In this document: positions 11,872 to 23,872 of the stretch, in pieces | Layout: the number at the start of each line of letters is the position of its first letter | How positions within the stretch are numbered: the first letter of the stretch is position 1 | Assembly: GCA_028023455.1 (NCBI GenBank) | Contig: JAQFVV010000020.1 | Coordinates: forward strand, 11,446,385-11,510,384 | Direction: 5' to 3' | Source: Epiperipatus broadwayi | Lineage: Eukaryota; Onychophora; Udeonychophora; Euonychophora; Peripatidae | Length of the DNA: 64,000 nt | Notes under the pieces: model-generated | What the model was told of the DNA's origin: nothing | Databases searched by the model: none | Seen by the model: only the letters and a program-made list of their open reading frames with translations | Program-made: the position numbers and the translations under genes

Positions 11872-12120
11872 TAAACCTCACATGATCACTAGTTGGTGGG
11901 TTGTTGGAGGGTTGCATTTGATCCTAAGATCTTGGTGCAGTACTCTCAGATCCAAAGCTCCTCACTGATGAAGGCCACAAGCCAGAAACTAGTCAAGGGA
12001 TATTGGATGAATAGGCATTAGATGGGGATTTTATGCATAAGCCTTTTGGCATCCATTGATTACTCTGTTTGGCACTGAGTGTCACTACTGTATGGAGAGC
12101 CTTGCCTGTTTTGATAGTAT
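11872..12120 (+). repeat. HHR-2 repeat, single copy
   Basis: Contains the family blocks GGAGGGTTGCATTTGATCC, CTCAGATCCAAAGCTCC, GATGAATAGGCATTAGATG and TGGCATCCATTGATTACTC, and ends near TTTTGATAGTATA. It carries a hammerhead core at 11950-12008. Confidence 0.8.
11950..12008 (+). ncRNA. Hammerhead ribozyme motif (HHR-2), stem I weakened
   Basis: CTGATGA (11965-11971), stem II GGC/GCC around CACAA, GAAA (11985-11988), CTAGTC (11989-11994, GUC triplet). The outer stem ATCCAA/TTGGAT (11950-11955 with 12003-12008) is perfect. Inner stem TCCTCA against AAGGGA has two mismatches next to the core, so cleavage may be impaired. Confidence 0.55.
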
Positions 12121-12262
12121 ATTATTTATAGATATTGTCCATGTGTATAAAAAATATTTTAAATCACACACACATATGATGAATTAATAAGACATCACAA
12201 TATTGTCATGTGTATTAAAAAATCTTTTAAATTACACACAAACATGATAAATTAATGAGACA
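12116..12262. repeat. Tandem duplication, about 70 bp, two copies
   Basis: Two adjacent copies of TATTGTC(C)ATGTGTAT followed by A-rich sequence, a CACACA block, ATGATGAATTAATAAGAC and CATCAC/CATCCC. Confidence 0.75.
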
Positions 12263-12559
12263 TCCCAATTCAAGCAATACATTATATAATGGTTTGAAAT
12301 GATAACAAAGATATCAAAATCTATGACAATGTGATTTTTTTTTAAGGATTTGTAACACAAATTAATAATATTTCAGATAGCATTATGCAGCTTGAAAATG
12401 CCCCCAGATTAGATAATTTGTTTGCTACAATTTTGTTTCATTACAGTTAATTATATTCAGAAGAGTTTAATGATGAAACTCTTTTTTAAATTGATGGTCT
12501 GTAGGCATAAAAGAGAAGAAAAAATATTGATGTTTCTCAGAAGAGGTGAAGATGTTTTT

Positions 12560-12900
12560 TTTTAATGAATCTAAGTTGTATTTTTATATTGGACTATTTC
12601 CATCATCTAATATGTGTATTCAATGTCTATTAGAAAAATTTAACTTGATTTAAATATTCCAAATACATTCAACTGTTAGTAATAGCACATCAAACAGGTT
12701 AGTATATGCACAGCCTTATGAGAGGTATTCTCCCCTCTTCTTCATTGCACAACCTTTTGAGAGGTATTCTTCCCTCTTCTTCAGGTGTTGCTGGCCTGAT
12801 CAGTGACAGCACTAGCATGGGATTTGAACCTGGACCCTTAGATTTTTTGAGTAATGAATTTTGAGATAACACTCTAACCAACTGAGCCATCCTGCCAAAG
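12560..12900 (-). mobile_element. tRNA-derived SINE (SINE-A) or tRNA-like 3' module of a PLE
   Basis: Minus strand reads as a tRNA-like head with a good A box (TGGCTCAGTTGG, 12878-12889) and B box (GGTTCAAATCC, 12820-12830). A body with GGCCAGCAACACCTGAAGA follows, then a duplicated GAGGGGAGAATACCTCTCA segment and a tail to about 12560. Copies occur at 42.0 kb (minus), 42.6 kb (plus) and 50.35 kb (plus). It sits directly 3' of a PLE relic in the same orientation, an arrangement repeated at 42 kb. Confidence 0.8.
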
Positions 12901-12904
12901 GCAA

Positions 12905-13990
12905 TTGTCTATAAAAATTTCATATACTTTCTATAAAGTTTCTCCTGATTTCTCCACTTTTTCCTAAAAGCAAAGTTGATTAGTGGTTTCCATACATTAT
13001 GTATAGACATACTATGTTGGCTTATGGAATGTTTTGCCATTGCCATATGAGTAGCTTCTTTAATTTTTTTTCTTTGTACCTTTTTTTCTCTATCCAATAT
13101 TTTTGTATTTTCCCAAATTGAACATATATTCATTGGCACATACATATCTGATACCTTAGACACATCTGTTTTCTCTCTTCTAATAATCAGTTTATGTTTT
13201 TGCATGCCCTTTTCAATGGGATGACTGACTGGTCACACCAATATATGTTCTTTCACATTTACATGGTATTTCATAAATGCAGTTTTTTCTTTTCAGCATT
13301 TCAAGTTTAGGTTAGAATTCATTGTAGTGTGGTATGGCTTTGGAAAGCTGTTCTGATATTATACTAATTGCAGACTTCCCTTATTGGATATATAGGCTAT
13401 ATATTTTCCTGTATATGTAGGTTTTCAGTAAACTGTCATTTTGATTTTGCCATGAGGTAGTCTTGTCACAAGAATATCTAAGAACGCCATTTTTTGTTCT
13501 TGTTTTGATTTTATTGTAAATTTATGAAAGGGGATATGTTGTTAATGTGTTTACAGAAAGTTTATAGCAGTGCTTCACCATGTGTCCATACAACAAATGT
13601 ATCATCCACATAGTGAAGCCAAACTTTAAATGGATATGAGGTAGTTTTTATAGCTAAGGTTTCAAGTTCTTCCATTTAAATATTGTTAATCAGGGGAGAT
13701 AATGGTGATCCCATAGCCATTCCTTGATTTTCTTGGAAGAATTCTGTGTTACATTGAAAATAGGTTGTTTTTATGCAGAATGTTAAACATTCCAGTTCCA
13801 TTATACTATCAATAGGAAGAGCTGTTCTGGTTTGTAAACTATTATCACCATTTAATCTTTTCCTTACAATAGCCAATGCTTCTTCACATGGTACTTTTGT
13901 GAATGTACTTTCCGTATCAAATCTTACCAGTAAGTCAGTTCATTCAATTTTCATATTATTGATTAATTGTACAAAGTGTTAAATTTACAA
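12905..13990 (-). pseudogene. Penelope-like element relic: RT plus GIY-YIG endonuclease
   Basis: Read on the minus strand from 13990. RT motif A-like LVRFDTESTFTKVPCEEAL near 13920 resembles the PLE consensus (SFDVVSLFTNVP). Motif B follows as FFQENQGMAMGSPLSPLINN (about 13680-13740). Catalytic YVDD is at 13601-13612 within LHYVDDTFVVW. Next are MAFLDILVTRLPHGKIKMTV and a tyrosine/proline-rich stretch, then a GIY-YIG-like segment IYEIPCKCERTYIGVTS (about 13225-13275), and a C-terminal region with ENTKILDREKKV to 12909. These are hallmarks of Penelope-like retroelements. In-frame stops, for example just after LINNI at about 13676 and before TFCKH, plus frameshifts make it non-functional. The N-terminal third is missing. 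Confidence 0.8.
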
Positions 13991-14029
13991 AGTTATTTAC
14001 CAAAGGACTTAAAACTTTGAAAAGAAATC

Positions 14030-14245
14030 TTGCCAAAATTTGGCAAGATTTTTTCGCGAAGTTACAAAGTGTCTAGTTTGGCAAGATTTTTTTGCGAAGT
14101 TACTAAGTGTCTAGAATCCCTTTTAAAAGACTGGATCTTGTATGCTAAAGGCCCTGACAAAGGACTGGATCTTGTATACCAAAGTTCTAAGTCCTTTGGC
14201 ATACAAGATCCAGTCTTTTAAAAGGGATTCTAGACACTTTGTAGA
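14030..14245. repeat. Hairpin plus direct repeat
   Basis: GTGTCTAGAATCCC...CTAAAGG (about 14108-14151) is repeated in inverted orientation at about 14195-14240, with GGACTGGATCTTGTATAC in the loop. Just upstream GGCAAGATTTTTTCGCGAAG is duplicated (near 14042 and 14079). The family is not identified. Confidence 0.75.
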
Positions 14246-14279
14246 ATTAATCAAGAACATTACATCTTGTATATAGGGA

Positions 14280-15350
14280 ACTTTGAATTTTCAACCAATA
14301 AAAAGAACAAGCTGGAATTAAATATGGCTTTAGTACAATGTATCATATCCAAGTATTGAGAAAAATTATAGAAAGAACTAATGGATATGAGTTGCCATTA
14401 TGTTTTGGATTTGTAGATTATAAAAAGGCATTTGATTCCATAAGCATTTCTTCAGTAATTAGAGCATTTGATCATCAAGATATGGACCCAGGATATTGTC
14501 ATTCTAAAGAAACTTTTTATAGCAGTGCTACATGTAGTATTTTATGGTTTAAAATGGGAAGTTAAAGAAATAAAAACAAATGGAGATTATTTAAACCATT
14601 TAGATTTTGCAGATCATGTAGTTCTTTTTGAAAATAATGCTTCAGAGCTTTAGTAAATGTTGCAAGAGTTATCAGAGAAAAATAAGAAAGTAGGACTAAA
14701 AGTAAAAATTAAAATGGATTTTCTCAAATGATATAAATAAAAATTGGTAATGATGAATTAGAAGAAGTTAACAACTACAAATACCTTGGTCAGATTATTA
14801 CTACAGATGAAAACAATGGATGAAATTAATTATAGAATTAAACTTGGTTGGAATGCTTTTGGTAGAAATAATTTAATATTAAAGGAAATATGCCTATGAG
14901 TTTAAAAAGGAAAGTTATTAATAAATGTGTTTTACCAGTTCTTACTTATGGATCTGAGACTTTGACCCTTAACAGAAGAGAAATACAGAGACTTTAGATG
15001 ACTGAAAGAAGAATGGAAAGTTGCATATTAGAGTAACAAGAAGAGGTCAAGAACAAAATATATGGGTAATTGAACAAACAGGTGTTATAGGTATTGTTGA
15101 AAAAAATTAAGATACTGAAGTGGAGTTGACTGGACATATTGCTATAAGAGATGATAATAGATCAACAATTGAAATGTTAAACTGGATTCCAAGAGGTAGT
15201 AAAAAACCCAGAAAGAGACCACATGTGAGATGATGGATGGAATAAGAAAGTGTTGTGGTGTGATGTGGAGAAGAGAGATTAGAGATCAGAGAAGTTATAT
15301 TGAACTTGGAGAGACATTCAATTCTGCAGTGGACTTATAATGGTTGACAA
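14280..15350 (+). pseudogene. RTE-type LINE relic (RT and C-terminus)
   Basis: Shows RTE RT segments YHIQVLRKIIERTNGYELPL and FVDYKKAFDSISI (motif A, 14400-14450), then GDYLNHLDFADHVVLFEN. The C-terminal block follows with YKYLGQI, GWNAFGRNNLI, PVLTYGSET and LDWTYCYKR-like remnants. The catalytic FADD is changed to FADH (14606-14617), and most of the segment between motif A and the FADD region is deleted. The 3' end at about 15330-15370 shows GATGATGATAATAATTATAA, a short microsatellite-like tail typical of RTE elements. Many frameshifts. Confidence 0.8.
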
Positions 15351-15354
15351 TAAT

Positions 15355-16640
15355 GATGATGATAATAATTATAATAAGAATGAATTTTTGAGCAAAACCA
15401 CTATTTGGATTATGAGTCTAGCCAAAACAATCTAGTCAAAATTCTGTGTGTTTGCGAGAATATCTATCATCTGCTATTATGCTATAATAAAAGAACTCTG
15501 TCTTGTAATGGTCAGAACTCTATGGCAATAAGCATATTATCTTGGAAAGCTAATCTGCCATTATATACTGAATTTGTAATGAATAAACACTAAAAAACTA
15601 CTACTTGGAGAAGCCAAGTAAACATATTGAATGATTTATTATAAGTACACAAAAATGATTGAAAAGTATATCAATAAGAAATATTTTATTATAAAAAAGG
15701 CTTATAATGATTACTTTAATAAATTTTTGTTCAATGTATCTAAAACAATAACTTTCAATATCATATATATTTTTAATGAAAATCTTTATTAATACAAATT
15801 ATTGAATTTTATGAAGTCTGTTGAGAGTATTTCTGAATATCATATCTTTTATTAGATAGAATGATAAAATGGTTAGTAACTCTTAAAAATAGCTCAAAAT
15901 TCAAGATATTGATTTAATTATAAGCAAGTAGAATATCATAATAATTATGTGTTTTATATATACTACATTATGGGATTTTTACATTGTTAATTATTTTTAT
16001 GTTATTAATTATTGTTAATCATTGATATTAATTACTTTGAAATATGAATCGGTATTATTCTTCATTTTTAGTGCTGGTTTGGATTATATATTGAGCTATA
16101 CATACCACCCACACACATTTTATATAATTGTACATTTGTTAACTGTTGAATCCACACTCTTAGATTGATCCACAATCCAAGTTTTATGATTATAGAAATC
16201 ACTATCTAAATAATTTTTAAATTGTCTTGAAATTAAAATAATATTTCTTAGATTTATTTTTGATGGTTCAATATGCAATTTAATCATTATCAATTTAACT
16301 CTTTTCATATTTTTGTCAAGAAGGGGGGGGGGATTTCCTATGATATTTTTTTAAACTCCAATTCTTGTCTGTCAAAATATATATGTCAAAATGATATATA
16401 AATTCAGGAATGCTAATTATGAAACTAACAAAATCTGAACAAGCAGCACAGGTAAAAGGTAGCCTTTTACTTATTGATTGTAAAGATGTTAGGTTTATTA
16501 AAATCCAGATTGGTGTAAACAGAAAGCATGAAACTAAATTATCTCATGTCTTACTAGCTAATAAACAAACATATTTTATATTATGTAACACAAATATGTA
16601 AGAAATAAGTCAATTGCTTACTTACTGAAATTCAAATATC
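15355..16640. other. No recognisable gene
   Basis: AT-rich DNA with a G homopolymer at about 16323-16332. Short open stretches here (16120-16308 minus, 16410-16601 plus) have no recognised motifs and AT-driven composition. Confidence 0.5.
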
Positions 16641-16644
16641 GTAA

Positions 16645-16860
16645 AGTCACGATCTCATATGTGGTGTGATGTACTGACTTCTCCTTATAAGGAATTAGGA
16701 ATCTTTCAGCAATTATGCCCAGAGAAACCTGTTAGCGGCTTTGACTTCCCTTTCTATTCCCCACCCCAAGTTTTCCCATATTCTTCTCTATCCTGCTCTA
16801 CCCCATTTCCACAACATAATCTTTGTCAATTCCATTTCCTTTATATCTAAAACCCCTTAT
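16645..16860 (-). pseudogene. LINE 3' end fragment with CATCAC-type tail
   Basis: The minus strand matches 32690-32850 almost base for base: GAATTGACAAAGATTATG, TTGTGGAAATGGG, GCTAACAGGTTTCTCTG, GCATAATTGCTGA, AAGGAGAAG and then ACATCACACCAC. It therefore carries the last codons and 3' UTR of the same LINE family, 5'-truncated. Confidence 0.75.
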
Positions 16861-17136
16861 CTTTTCCCAAACCCAGCATAAAAAACAATAAGCCATAACA
16901 ATAAATAAATTAAGTAGCTCCATCTATGATTTTCAGTTAACATTATGCAATTGATTTATTTCACACACACACATATATAAAAAGAATGAGAAAGAGAAGA
17001 GAATAAATACAACATCACATTAAAAAATTATCCAAAAAATAATAATTAAACAATCAGCATATTAATGTGTAAAGAAATTAAGATGATGCTAACTCTAATT
17101 AAAATGCTAGAAACATTTAATATTTATTCACTATGT

Positions 17137-17836
17137 CAGTGGTGCGCAACCTTTTTACACTTGTGGGCCCCCAACCTCAGATTAAATTTTGTTACCCATT
17201 TATTATAAGCATATAAGAATAGTAATAATAAAAATTGTTTTAACACATACAAATATATATCTTTATATTATATTTTAGTACATATGATTTTTTTTATATG
17301 TCAAAGCATTGACCGGGAAGCAAACCTGGGCCAGCTGCTTGTAAGGCAGCTATGCTAACCTCTAGGCCACCAACGCTTGACAGTAGTACATATGATTTGA
17401 TATAGATCTTTGAAAAAACTGCATTTTAAAACTGCATTTTAACAAAACATGTATAATAATACTTGGTCCTTACTAGGTCTGTTGATTTGTTGCAATTACA
17501 ACTTTTTTAGTCTGTTTACATTTAAGAATGTAGTACTACATATCAATGTTAGGAGGCTACAAGAGAAATGAGAGCAATATAAGTGAGGCACTATTATATT
17601 GTGCTGTTTATACAAAGTGGATTGGAATATAAAGAAGGAAGAGTTTAAACACAAAGATCATCAAGCACACAATAATAAGTTGAGAAGTTGTCATGTATTT
17701 TTTGAAAATGTTTAGGTTTTTGTTTTTTCAGTTACAAATTTATTATTCAACATGAGAACTTCTCAAAATTTTCATGACTCTCAACAATTTTCTGTGATTC
17801 ATTGAGGGATTACTATCCACAGGTTGTACACCACTG
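17137..17836. mobile_element. hAT-like non-autonomous element
   Basis: The ends are CAGTGGTGCGCAACC (17137-17151) and GGTTGTACACCACTG (17822-17836), terminal inverted repeats with two mismatches over 15 bp. That is the CAGNGGT..CAACC style of hAT elements. The flanking octamers CACTATGT and CACTGAAC share only the first four bases, so the target duplication is eroded or absent. No transposase is present. A SINE-B copy is inserted inside. Confidence 0.6.
17276..17398 (-). mobile_element. SINE-B (tRNA-like) with perfect 15-bp target duplication
   Basis: TAGTACATATGATTT at 17276-17290 and 17384-17398 flanks the element. The minus strand folds as a near-complete tRNA: acceptor AGCGTTG/CAATGCT, anticodon stem-loop GCTGC-CTTACAA-GCAGC (loop reads TAC, valine-like), T arm CCAGG/CCCGG with loop TTTGCTT, then GACATATA and a short A tail. 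A and B boxes for RNA polymerase III are plausible (GGCCTAGAGG; GGTTTGCTTCC). The exact duplication implies a fairly recent LINE-mediated insertion, nested in the hAT-like element. Confidence 0.85.
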
Positions 17837-17947
17837 CACTGAACCATGGGAAAAGACTGACTTACCACTCTGCAGGACTGATGTATAAGCAACAACCCTC
17901 ATCAATTGACATTTTCCACATAAATATAGCAAACTTTAATTTTATAA

Positions 17948-18015
<68 letters not shown>

Positions 18016-18033
18016 ATAATAATAATAATAATA
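17948..18033 (+). repeat. (TAG)n then (AAT)n microsatellite
   Basis: About 22 TAG units followed by a few AAT units. It produces a spurious poly-valine reading frame. Confidence 0.95.
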
Positions 18034-18246
18034 GTGTGCATGCGCTAGTATGCTCTGATCATCGTGAATGAACGTCTAATTTCTATCATTTATTAAACAT
18101 ATTTTTACTGGAATTGAACCTTCAAAATTGTGACTTACTTCTGAATAAGACAAAGGCAAGTACTTTTATATAAATATTGTGTGTGTATTGATTAAATATC
18201 TTTAATTAATTCACTTCTGCTGTTGGCAGCAAGCAATCATTTTAAC

Positions 18247-19782
18247 ATGGCTGCCACTAGTCCAAAGCCATGTGGAGAAATTCCACCCACGTATGCTGAC
18301 ATTACTAAATCGCTAGCTAAAGATAAAGTTTCAAATACAAACGCTTTCTTTTTTAATAAGAACTTGGATTTCAAATCTGAGATTTAGAAAAACAACAACA
18401 GCAGATATAGCAGAACTAGATTTAAAAGCCACTTCAAATGAAGAAAACCAAGTAAGCTCCCCAATTATGTGGACGGAAGATCAACTGTCGAACATCTCGG
18501 AGAAATTCAATGAAACTTTGCCAAAGGGTCTTTTTGCTTCCTTTAAATGATTCTTTACAGGACAGTCTGTCATTCTAGCAATTACTGATCTCAACTGTTC
18601 TTTATATAAATTCCCTAAGGAATTATTATATGAAGCTCTTAGCCGCAACAACTTATGGGATAGTATTTTGCGAATAGCGGATCATCCCAATTCTCGATAT
18701 CTCATATTGGAATTCTTTAACACAGAGCAAAGAAATCTTTTTTAAAAAAAATCAAAACCCTCGGCAATTACGCACTTATAATAATAAATCAGAATAGACA
18801 GAATCTAATTTCGGGTGTCTTGAAAAATGCTTTTTTTAAATTATACTGTCAACGATTTTAAAAGATTAATTGAACCGTTTGGAACAGTGATACAATTCCA
18901 ACCAATTTACTTGAAAGATACCCCCATCTCCGTCTATAGCAATAACTATGAGTACAAAGTGAAATTGCATAATAATGTAGAACCGCTAAACATACCTACG
19001 CAAATTACTGATCATGAAACAACCTACTTCTAATTATACGTGGATTAAAAACTCAATGCCTCCAGTGTGGCCAAAGAGGCCATTTGGCAAACAGCTGTAT
19101 TAATATATGATGCAAATGCTGTAATAAGATAATCACACACACACACACCGATATGCCCAGAAAATAAAACACAAGACAATGCAAGCTGTGAAACAGATAA
19201 ACCAAAACAAATGATTAACTTTGAAAGTAAATTAGAAACAGAAAAACCACCTAAAGTTGAAATGGATAATGACATACTAAAAGACTCTGAAAATCTAACT
19301 ACAACCATCATAAATAAAACATCCACTTATATTATGGATGGAATAGTACAAAGTTACATAAAAAATAAAAAACCCATGCATATCATGGATAAAATAGTGC
19401 CAAGCTCGTCACAAATAAGTACAAGCAATACCATGGAAAAAAGAAAACTGGGTCAGCCTCCACGCAAGAAGCGTGTATCAAAAAAAGGGACTCAATCACA
19501 GGATTCTAGTGAAGAAGAAGAAATTGTCAACTTACATATACAACATAAAAAAGTAAAAATTGCCAACTTAAACCTTGACAATGAGATTGCAAATATCTTA
19601 GAAAATGATGTAGTAAATGAAGCCACCAAAACCACACCCTGCTCAATTCTTGATGAGGGCCTAAACTCAGTCTCCAAAAATGCACCATGTTCAATTTCTC
19701 CTGAGATGCAGCATGATTTTTCAGAGTTTGGGTCTTTTGCTAATGACACAGATTATGGTCAAGAGATGGAAGGTGAGTAGTT
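18247..19782 (+). pseudogene. LINE copy 1, ORF1 (gag-like, CCHC knuckle)
   Basis: Begins at an ATG (MAATSPKPCGEIPPTYADIT) preceded by a probable 5' UTR. A conserved middle domain follows (ISEKFNETLPKGLFASFK, LYKFPKELLYEAL, DHPNSRYLILEFF) that aligns clearly with ORF1 of the neighbouring LINE copy 2 (24081-24422). A CCHC zinc knuckle CLQCGQRGHLANSC is encoded at about 19057-19098, with a possible second CKCC remnant. The C-terminal part (19211-19780) is acidic with a basic patch EKRKLGQPPRKKRVSKK, a possible nuclear-localisation or RNA-binding stretch. Stops (about 18386, 18548) and at least two frameshifts (about 18740, 19030) destroy it. Role by family: RNA binding and ribonucleoprotein formation for the retrotransposon. 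Confidence 0.75.
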
Positions 19783-19808
19783 GCATGATCACTTTTTTAA
19801 AAATTAAT

Positions 19809-22763
19809 ATGAAAGTAAAAATTGGTGCTTTTAATGTAAGGGGTTTAAACTCTGTGGCAAAAGTCATGGACCTCTCAAAATGGCTTAGTTTTACTCAACC
19901 CCAAGTACTTGGTTTGCTTGAAACAAAAATATATGACAGATCAAGTATAGAATCATCAGACTAATTACATAATCATGGTTTCTCTATTTTCTCAAAGACA
20001 TCCATTACACCATCAGAAGGCATGGGTCCAATTATCAATAAAACATGTTCATTCGAATCATTTAGAATACTTTATATGGACTCTCATATAATTATCATCA
20101 CATTAAATCATCAAGCCTTGATTCTAAACATAGTTTTTGTATATATACCTCCAGGGCCAACAATAGAAAATAGGCTAGTATTGACAATTAAATCCCTACT
20201 TGCATCATCATCATATCCATGTTTATTATTAGGGGACTTCAACATGTCTTATGGTCAATTTGTTAAGAAATAGCTTCACAGACTCACTATTCCACGGATG
20301 AGTGGAGAAGGATGTCTGCTAAATAATACAGTATTCTTTAACAATGGTAGACATTCTTCACTGATTGACTTGGTCTTCTACTCTCCTATGCTGCATCATA
20401 TGATTAAAATATCTTTCAATAACTCAACCCTATCAGACCACCTAGCATTATTTGTCACCATAAACATTGACTTGTCATATAAAACACAATTATCAACTAA
20501 TAAAACAATTCAAATATTACTTCCAAGTAGAACCACAGAATTTCTGTTTTCTGAAATCTACATAGCAATCTTCAAAATGATGAAGCTAGAACTAGATCCT
20601 CCACAAGCATGGATTGCTTTTGTCAACATTATCTCTCACACAATTACCCATATTACACGGATTTCTTCCCCACCTACAAAATTGTTAGTATTAGCCGATG
20701 AGCTGCACAAGAGAATTATTCACTCTACATCGAAGGCTGATAAATACCCAAGAATTTCTGCTCTGAGAAAAGCTTATTTTTCCACATGCAAAACACACAC
20801 AGAATATTTGTCGATTAAAAAAAGGAAAATATATTTAAACAAATCTCATACATGGTGAAGACAATACATTCGCTGGGCTTTGGGACAACCCCCAAAAATT
20901 AGAGTCCCTAGTGCACTTAAAATACAAAATGAGGTGGTATCTGATAACAACATTCTTAACTCTTTGTATCTACATTATAAAAATGCCTTCCAAAGTAGTG
21001 AAAGATTTTATCCAAAGCCAAATTATTTTGGAATTCCAGATGATGACATTTTATTTGTCCCAGAAGAATTCATTAAGAAAATGGCAGATATATCTGACTC
21101 TTGTCACCCCGGAATACATGGCATACCTGCACTTTACTACAAAATACTTGTCAAGACTGGCAAATTTTTTATCAAAAGAACTATATCTCTTTGAAGGCCT
21201 ATATCCCATACTACTAGTCCCATTTCACAAAAAACCAGAAAAAATCTCAACTGTCAAAAACTTACGGCCCACATCTATGAGCCCCCTTGGAATCAAAATC
21301 CTTGAATTTGTAATAAAAGACAAAATTGAAACGCATATTCTACCAATGATCTCAAGATGGCAGTTTGCAAAAAAAGGATCATCAACCAGACAAGCTGTGA
21401 TCCTATTCAAAACAATTATTGATGACATTAGAAACAGGAAGAAACATAGTCCAATAGCTGTTCAATTAGACATTAAAGCTGCCTTTGACACAGTTCCAAT
21501 TGGAAAACTTATTGATGTATTGATAGATACACCAATTCCTAGATCAATACTATATGTCATTACCAACCTCTTGATTAATAGAGAAATACACCTAACAATG
21601 AGTCGAAAATACTCACCTTCCTTCAACCCTTACTGCTCCATTCTACAAGGATCTCCATTAAGTGCCATCTTATTCACAACATATATAAACTCACTCTTGA
21701 ACAAAATTGAAAAAAGCATACCTGGCATATACATTTCGAGAATAAATACTAACATATCATGCTTAGCCTTCATGGGTGATATCACTGTTTTCCTGTCAAA
21801 TAAAAAATATTTTCCAATACTGTTGCAAATACTGGAAGAATACTCAAGGGAGTATAGACTTGAATTCAATGCTGATAAATCATGCGTATAAAAAATTTTT
21901 AATGGACAGCCTATCTAGCATCCTTTCTTTAAAGGAAAGCCTACCCTTTTTTGGGATTCCCATCCCATCTGAGTAATGCAGCAATGTGAGTAAAAATCCA
22001 GAATATGCTCAAAATAAAAATTAAAAATACAACAAGCTCGCTCATGAAAACTTAGTTTACACAAAAGTATCACTATTCAACAAGCTAATCACTACAAGAA
22101 TTACACACTATACTCCAATAGTTATATGGGCAAAAGCCTTTCTCACTTATATCTACTCAATGCTCAGAAAACTTTTATGGGGTCAACGTATCATTTCCAC
22201 CTCGATCAGAAAACTTCAGTGCCAACTTATACATAATGGGATGGGACTTCATTCAGTTAACACATTTAGAATACAGAAAACACTAAACCTCATCTCATCT
22301 ATTACTAAATTATTCCCTCACATTGCTCCTACCTTAAAAATTACACCAACTGATAGACCACCACCTACAAAAGGCTACTGGAAAAACCTTATTGATGCTT
22401 TGCTTTCCATTGACAATCTCCATTTCTATCCTCCCCTGAATAAATATAAATATTGGGAAGTTCATTCACTCCTCCAACCACACTCAATTAATGATGAGGA
22501 TAAGTCAATTTTAAGTCTCAATAACCATCAAATAATTAGAAAATTTAGGTTTTGGAACCTAGAGCCAAAATTCTTTGATTTCTTAGTAAAACTCAATCTT
22601 AAATGCCTCCCTACTCTTTATTTTTATAAATATAGAAGACAGTGCAAGAGAGTAGATGCTCAATGCACACTCTGTCACAGGGATATGGAAACACAACCAC
22701 ATTTATTCTTTGACTGTCAATGCTTTGACAACATACAGATAGCAATCCATAGACTATTCAATA

Positions 22764-22770
<7 letters not shown>
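19809..22770 (+). pseudogene. LINE copy 1, ORF2 (APE endonuclease, RT, zinc finger)
   Basis: Starts MKVKIGAFNVRGLNS. Endonuclease marks are LLGDFNMSYGQF (about 20226-20262), RHSSLIDLVFYSPML and the catalytic-type LSDHLAL (about 20430). RT marks are NLRPTSMSPLG, FAKKGSSTRQAV, motif A VQLDIKAAFDTVP (about 21460-21500) and motif B LQGSPLSAILFTTYI. Motif C reads FMGD (21769-21780) where the sister copy has YMDD, so one catalytic Asp is lost. A C-terminal zinc finger CTLCHRDMETQPHLFFDC follows near 22660-22715. Stops at about 19962, 20271, 20856 and 21889 and a frameshift near 21200 interrupt it. After IHRLF the ORF runs directly into trinucleotide repeats, and the last 110 or so residues seen in copy 2 are missing. 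I/Jockey-superfamily placement is tentative. Confidence 0.8.
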
Positions 22771-23159
<389 letters not shown>

Positions 23160-23870
23160 CACTATAATAAGCATTTATTTGCTTCCAAAGAAAAGACTTT
23201 GAATAATAAATAGTTGAGCAATACTTTCAACCTAGAAGGTCATATTTATATTGCTTAAACTCAGAGAATAAACACTTACCATAGAATTATATAGTAAAAA
23301 AAAAAATAATAACAATAGTAGTAGTAGCAGTAGTAGTAGTAGTCATAGTGGTGATGGTGGTGGTGGAGGTGGTGGTAGTGTTAGTAGTAGTAGTAGCAGC
23401 AGCAGTAGCAGTAGTAGTGTAGCAGCAGTAATAATAATAATAATAATACAGCGCCACCTGGATACAAACCTAGTAGCAGGTAAGCAAAGAACCTCTTAGC
23501 TTTTTGTTAATAAAAGGCAATTTATTTGCTAATAACTAATAAAAATGTCCAATAAAACAATTTAAAACACTCAAATATTTATTTTGATTGAAAAAGAGTA
23601 AAAAAGGACAGAGAAATCCAGAGAGTTTTTTTTATCGAATATCCGTACCTAATGCTAATAGACAAATGCATAGTTAAAAGCTAGCAGATCTAATAACTAA
23701 TGCCAAAATCTCAGGCAAATTTAATTTTTTAATAAGAGTAGATAAAATATCAAATCTACAAAACTCAATAATTTTGCGGATAACTGAATTGTATTGGTTA
23801 TATATATTAGTGTTTGTTTAAAAAAAAAAAGAAATTTAAACATACCTTTGAAAAATAATTGAAAAACTTA
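23160..23870 (+). other. Inter-LINE spacer with second triplet tract
   Basis: A second (AGT/AGC/GGT)n tract lies at about 23316-23445. From about 23520 to 23872 is the probable 5' untranslated leader of LINE copy 2, directly upstream of its ORF1 ATG. No promoter motif is identified. Confidence 0.5.
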
Positions 23871-23872
23871 AA

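Noticed and set aside
12699-12890. A functional tRNA gene
   Set aside because: A and B boxes are present, but the acceptor stem does not pair and the sequence continues into a SINE body; several copies occur.
17824-18048. Poly-valine open frame
   Set aside because: It is a translation of a (TAG)n microsatellite.
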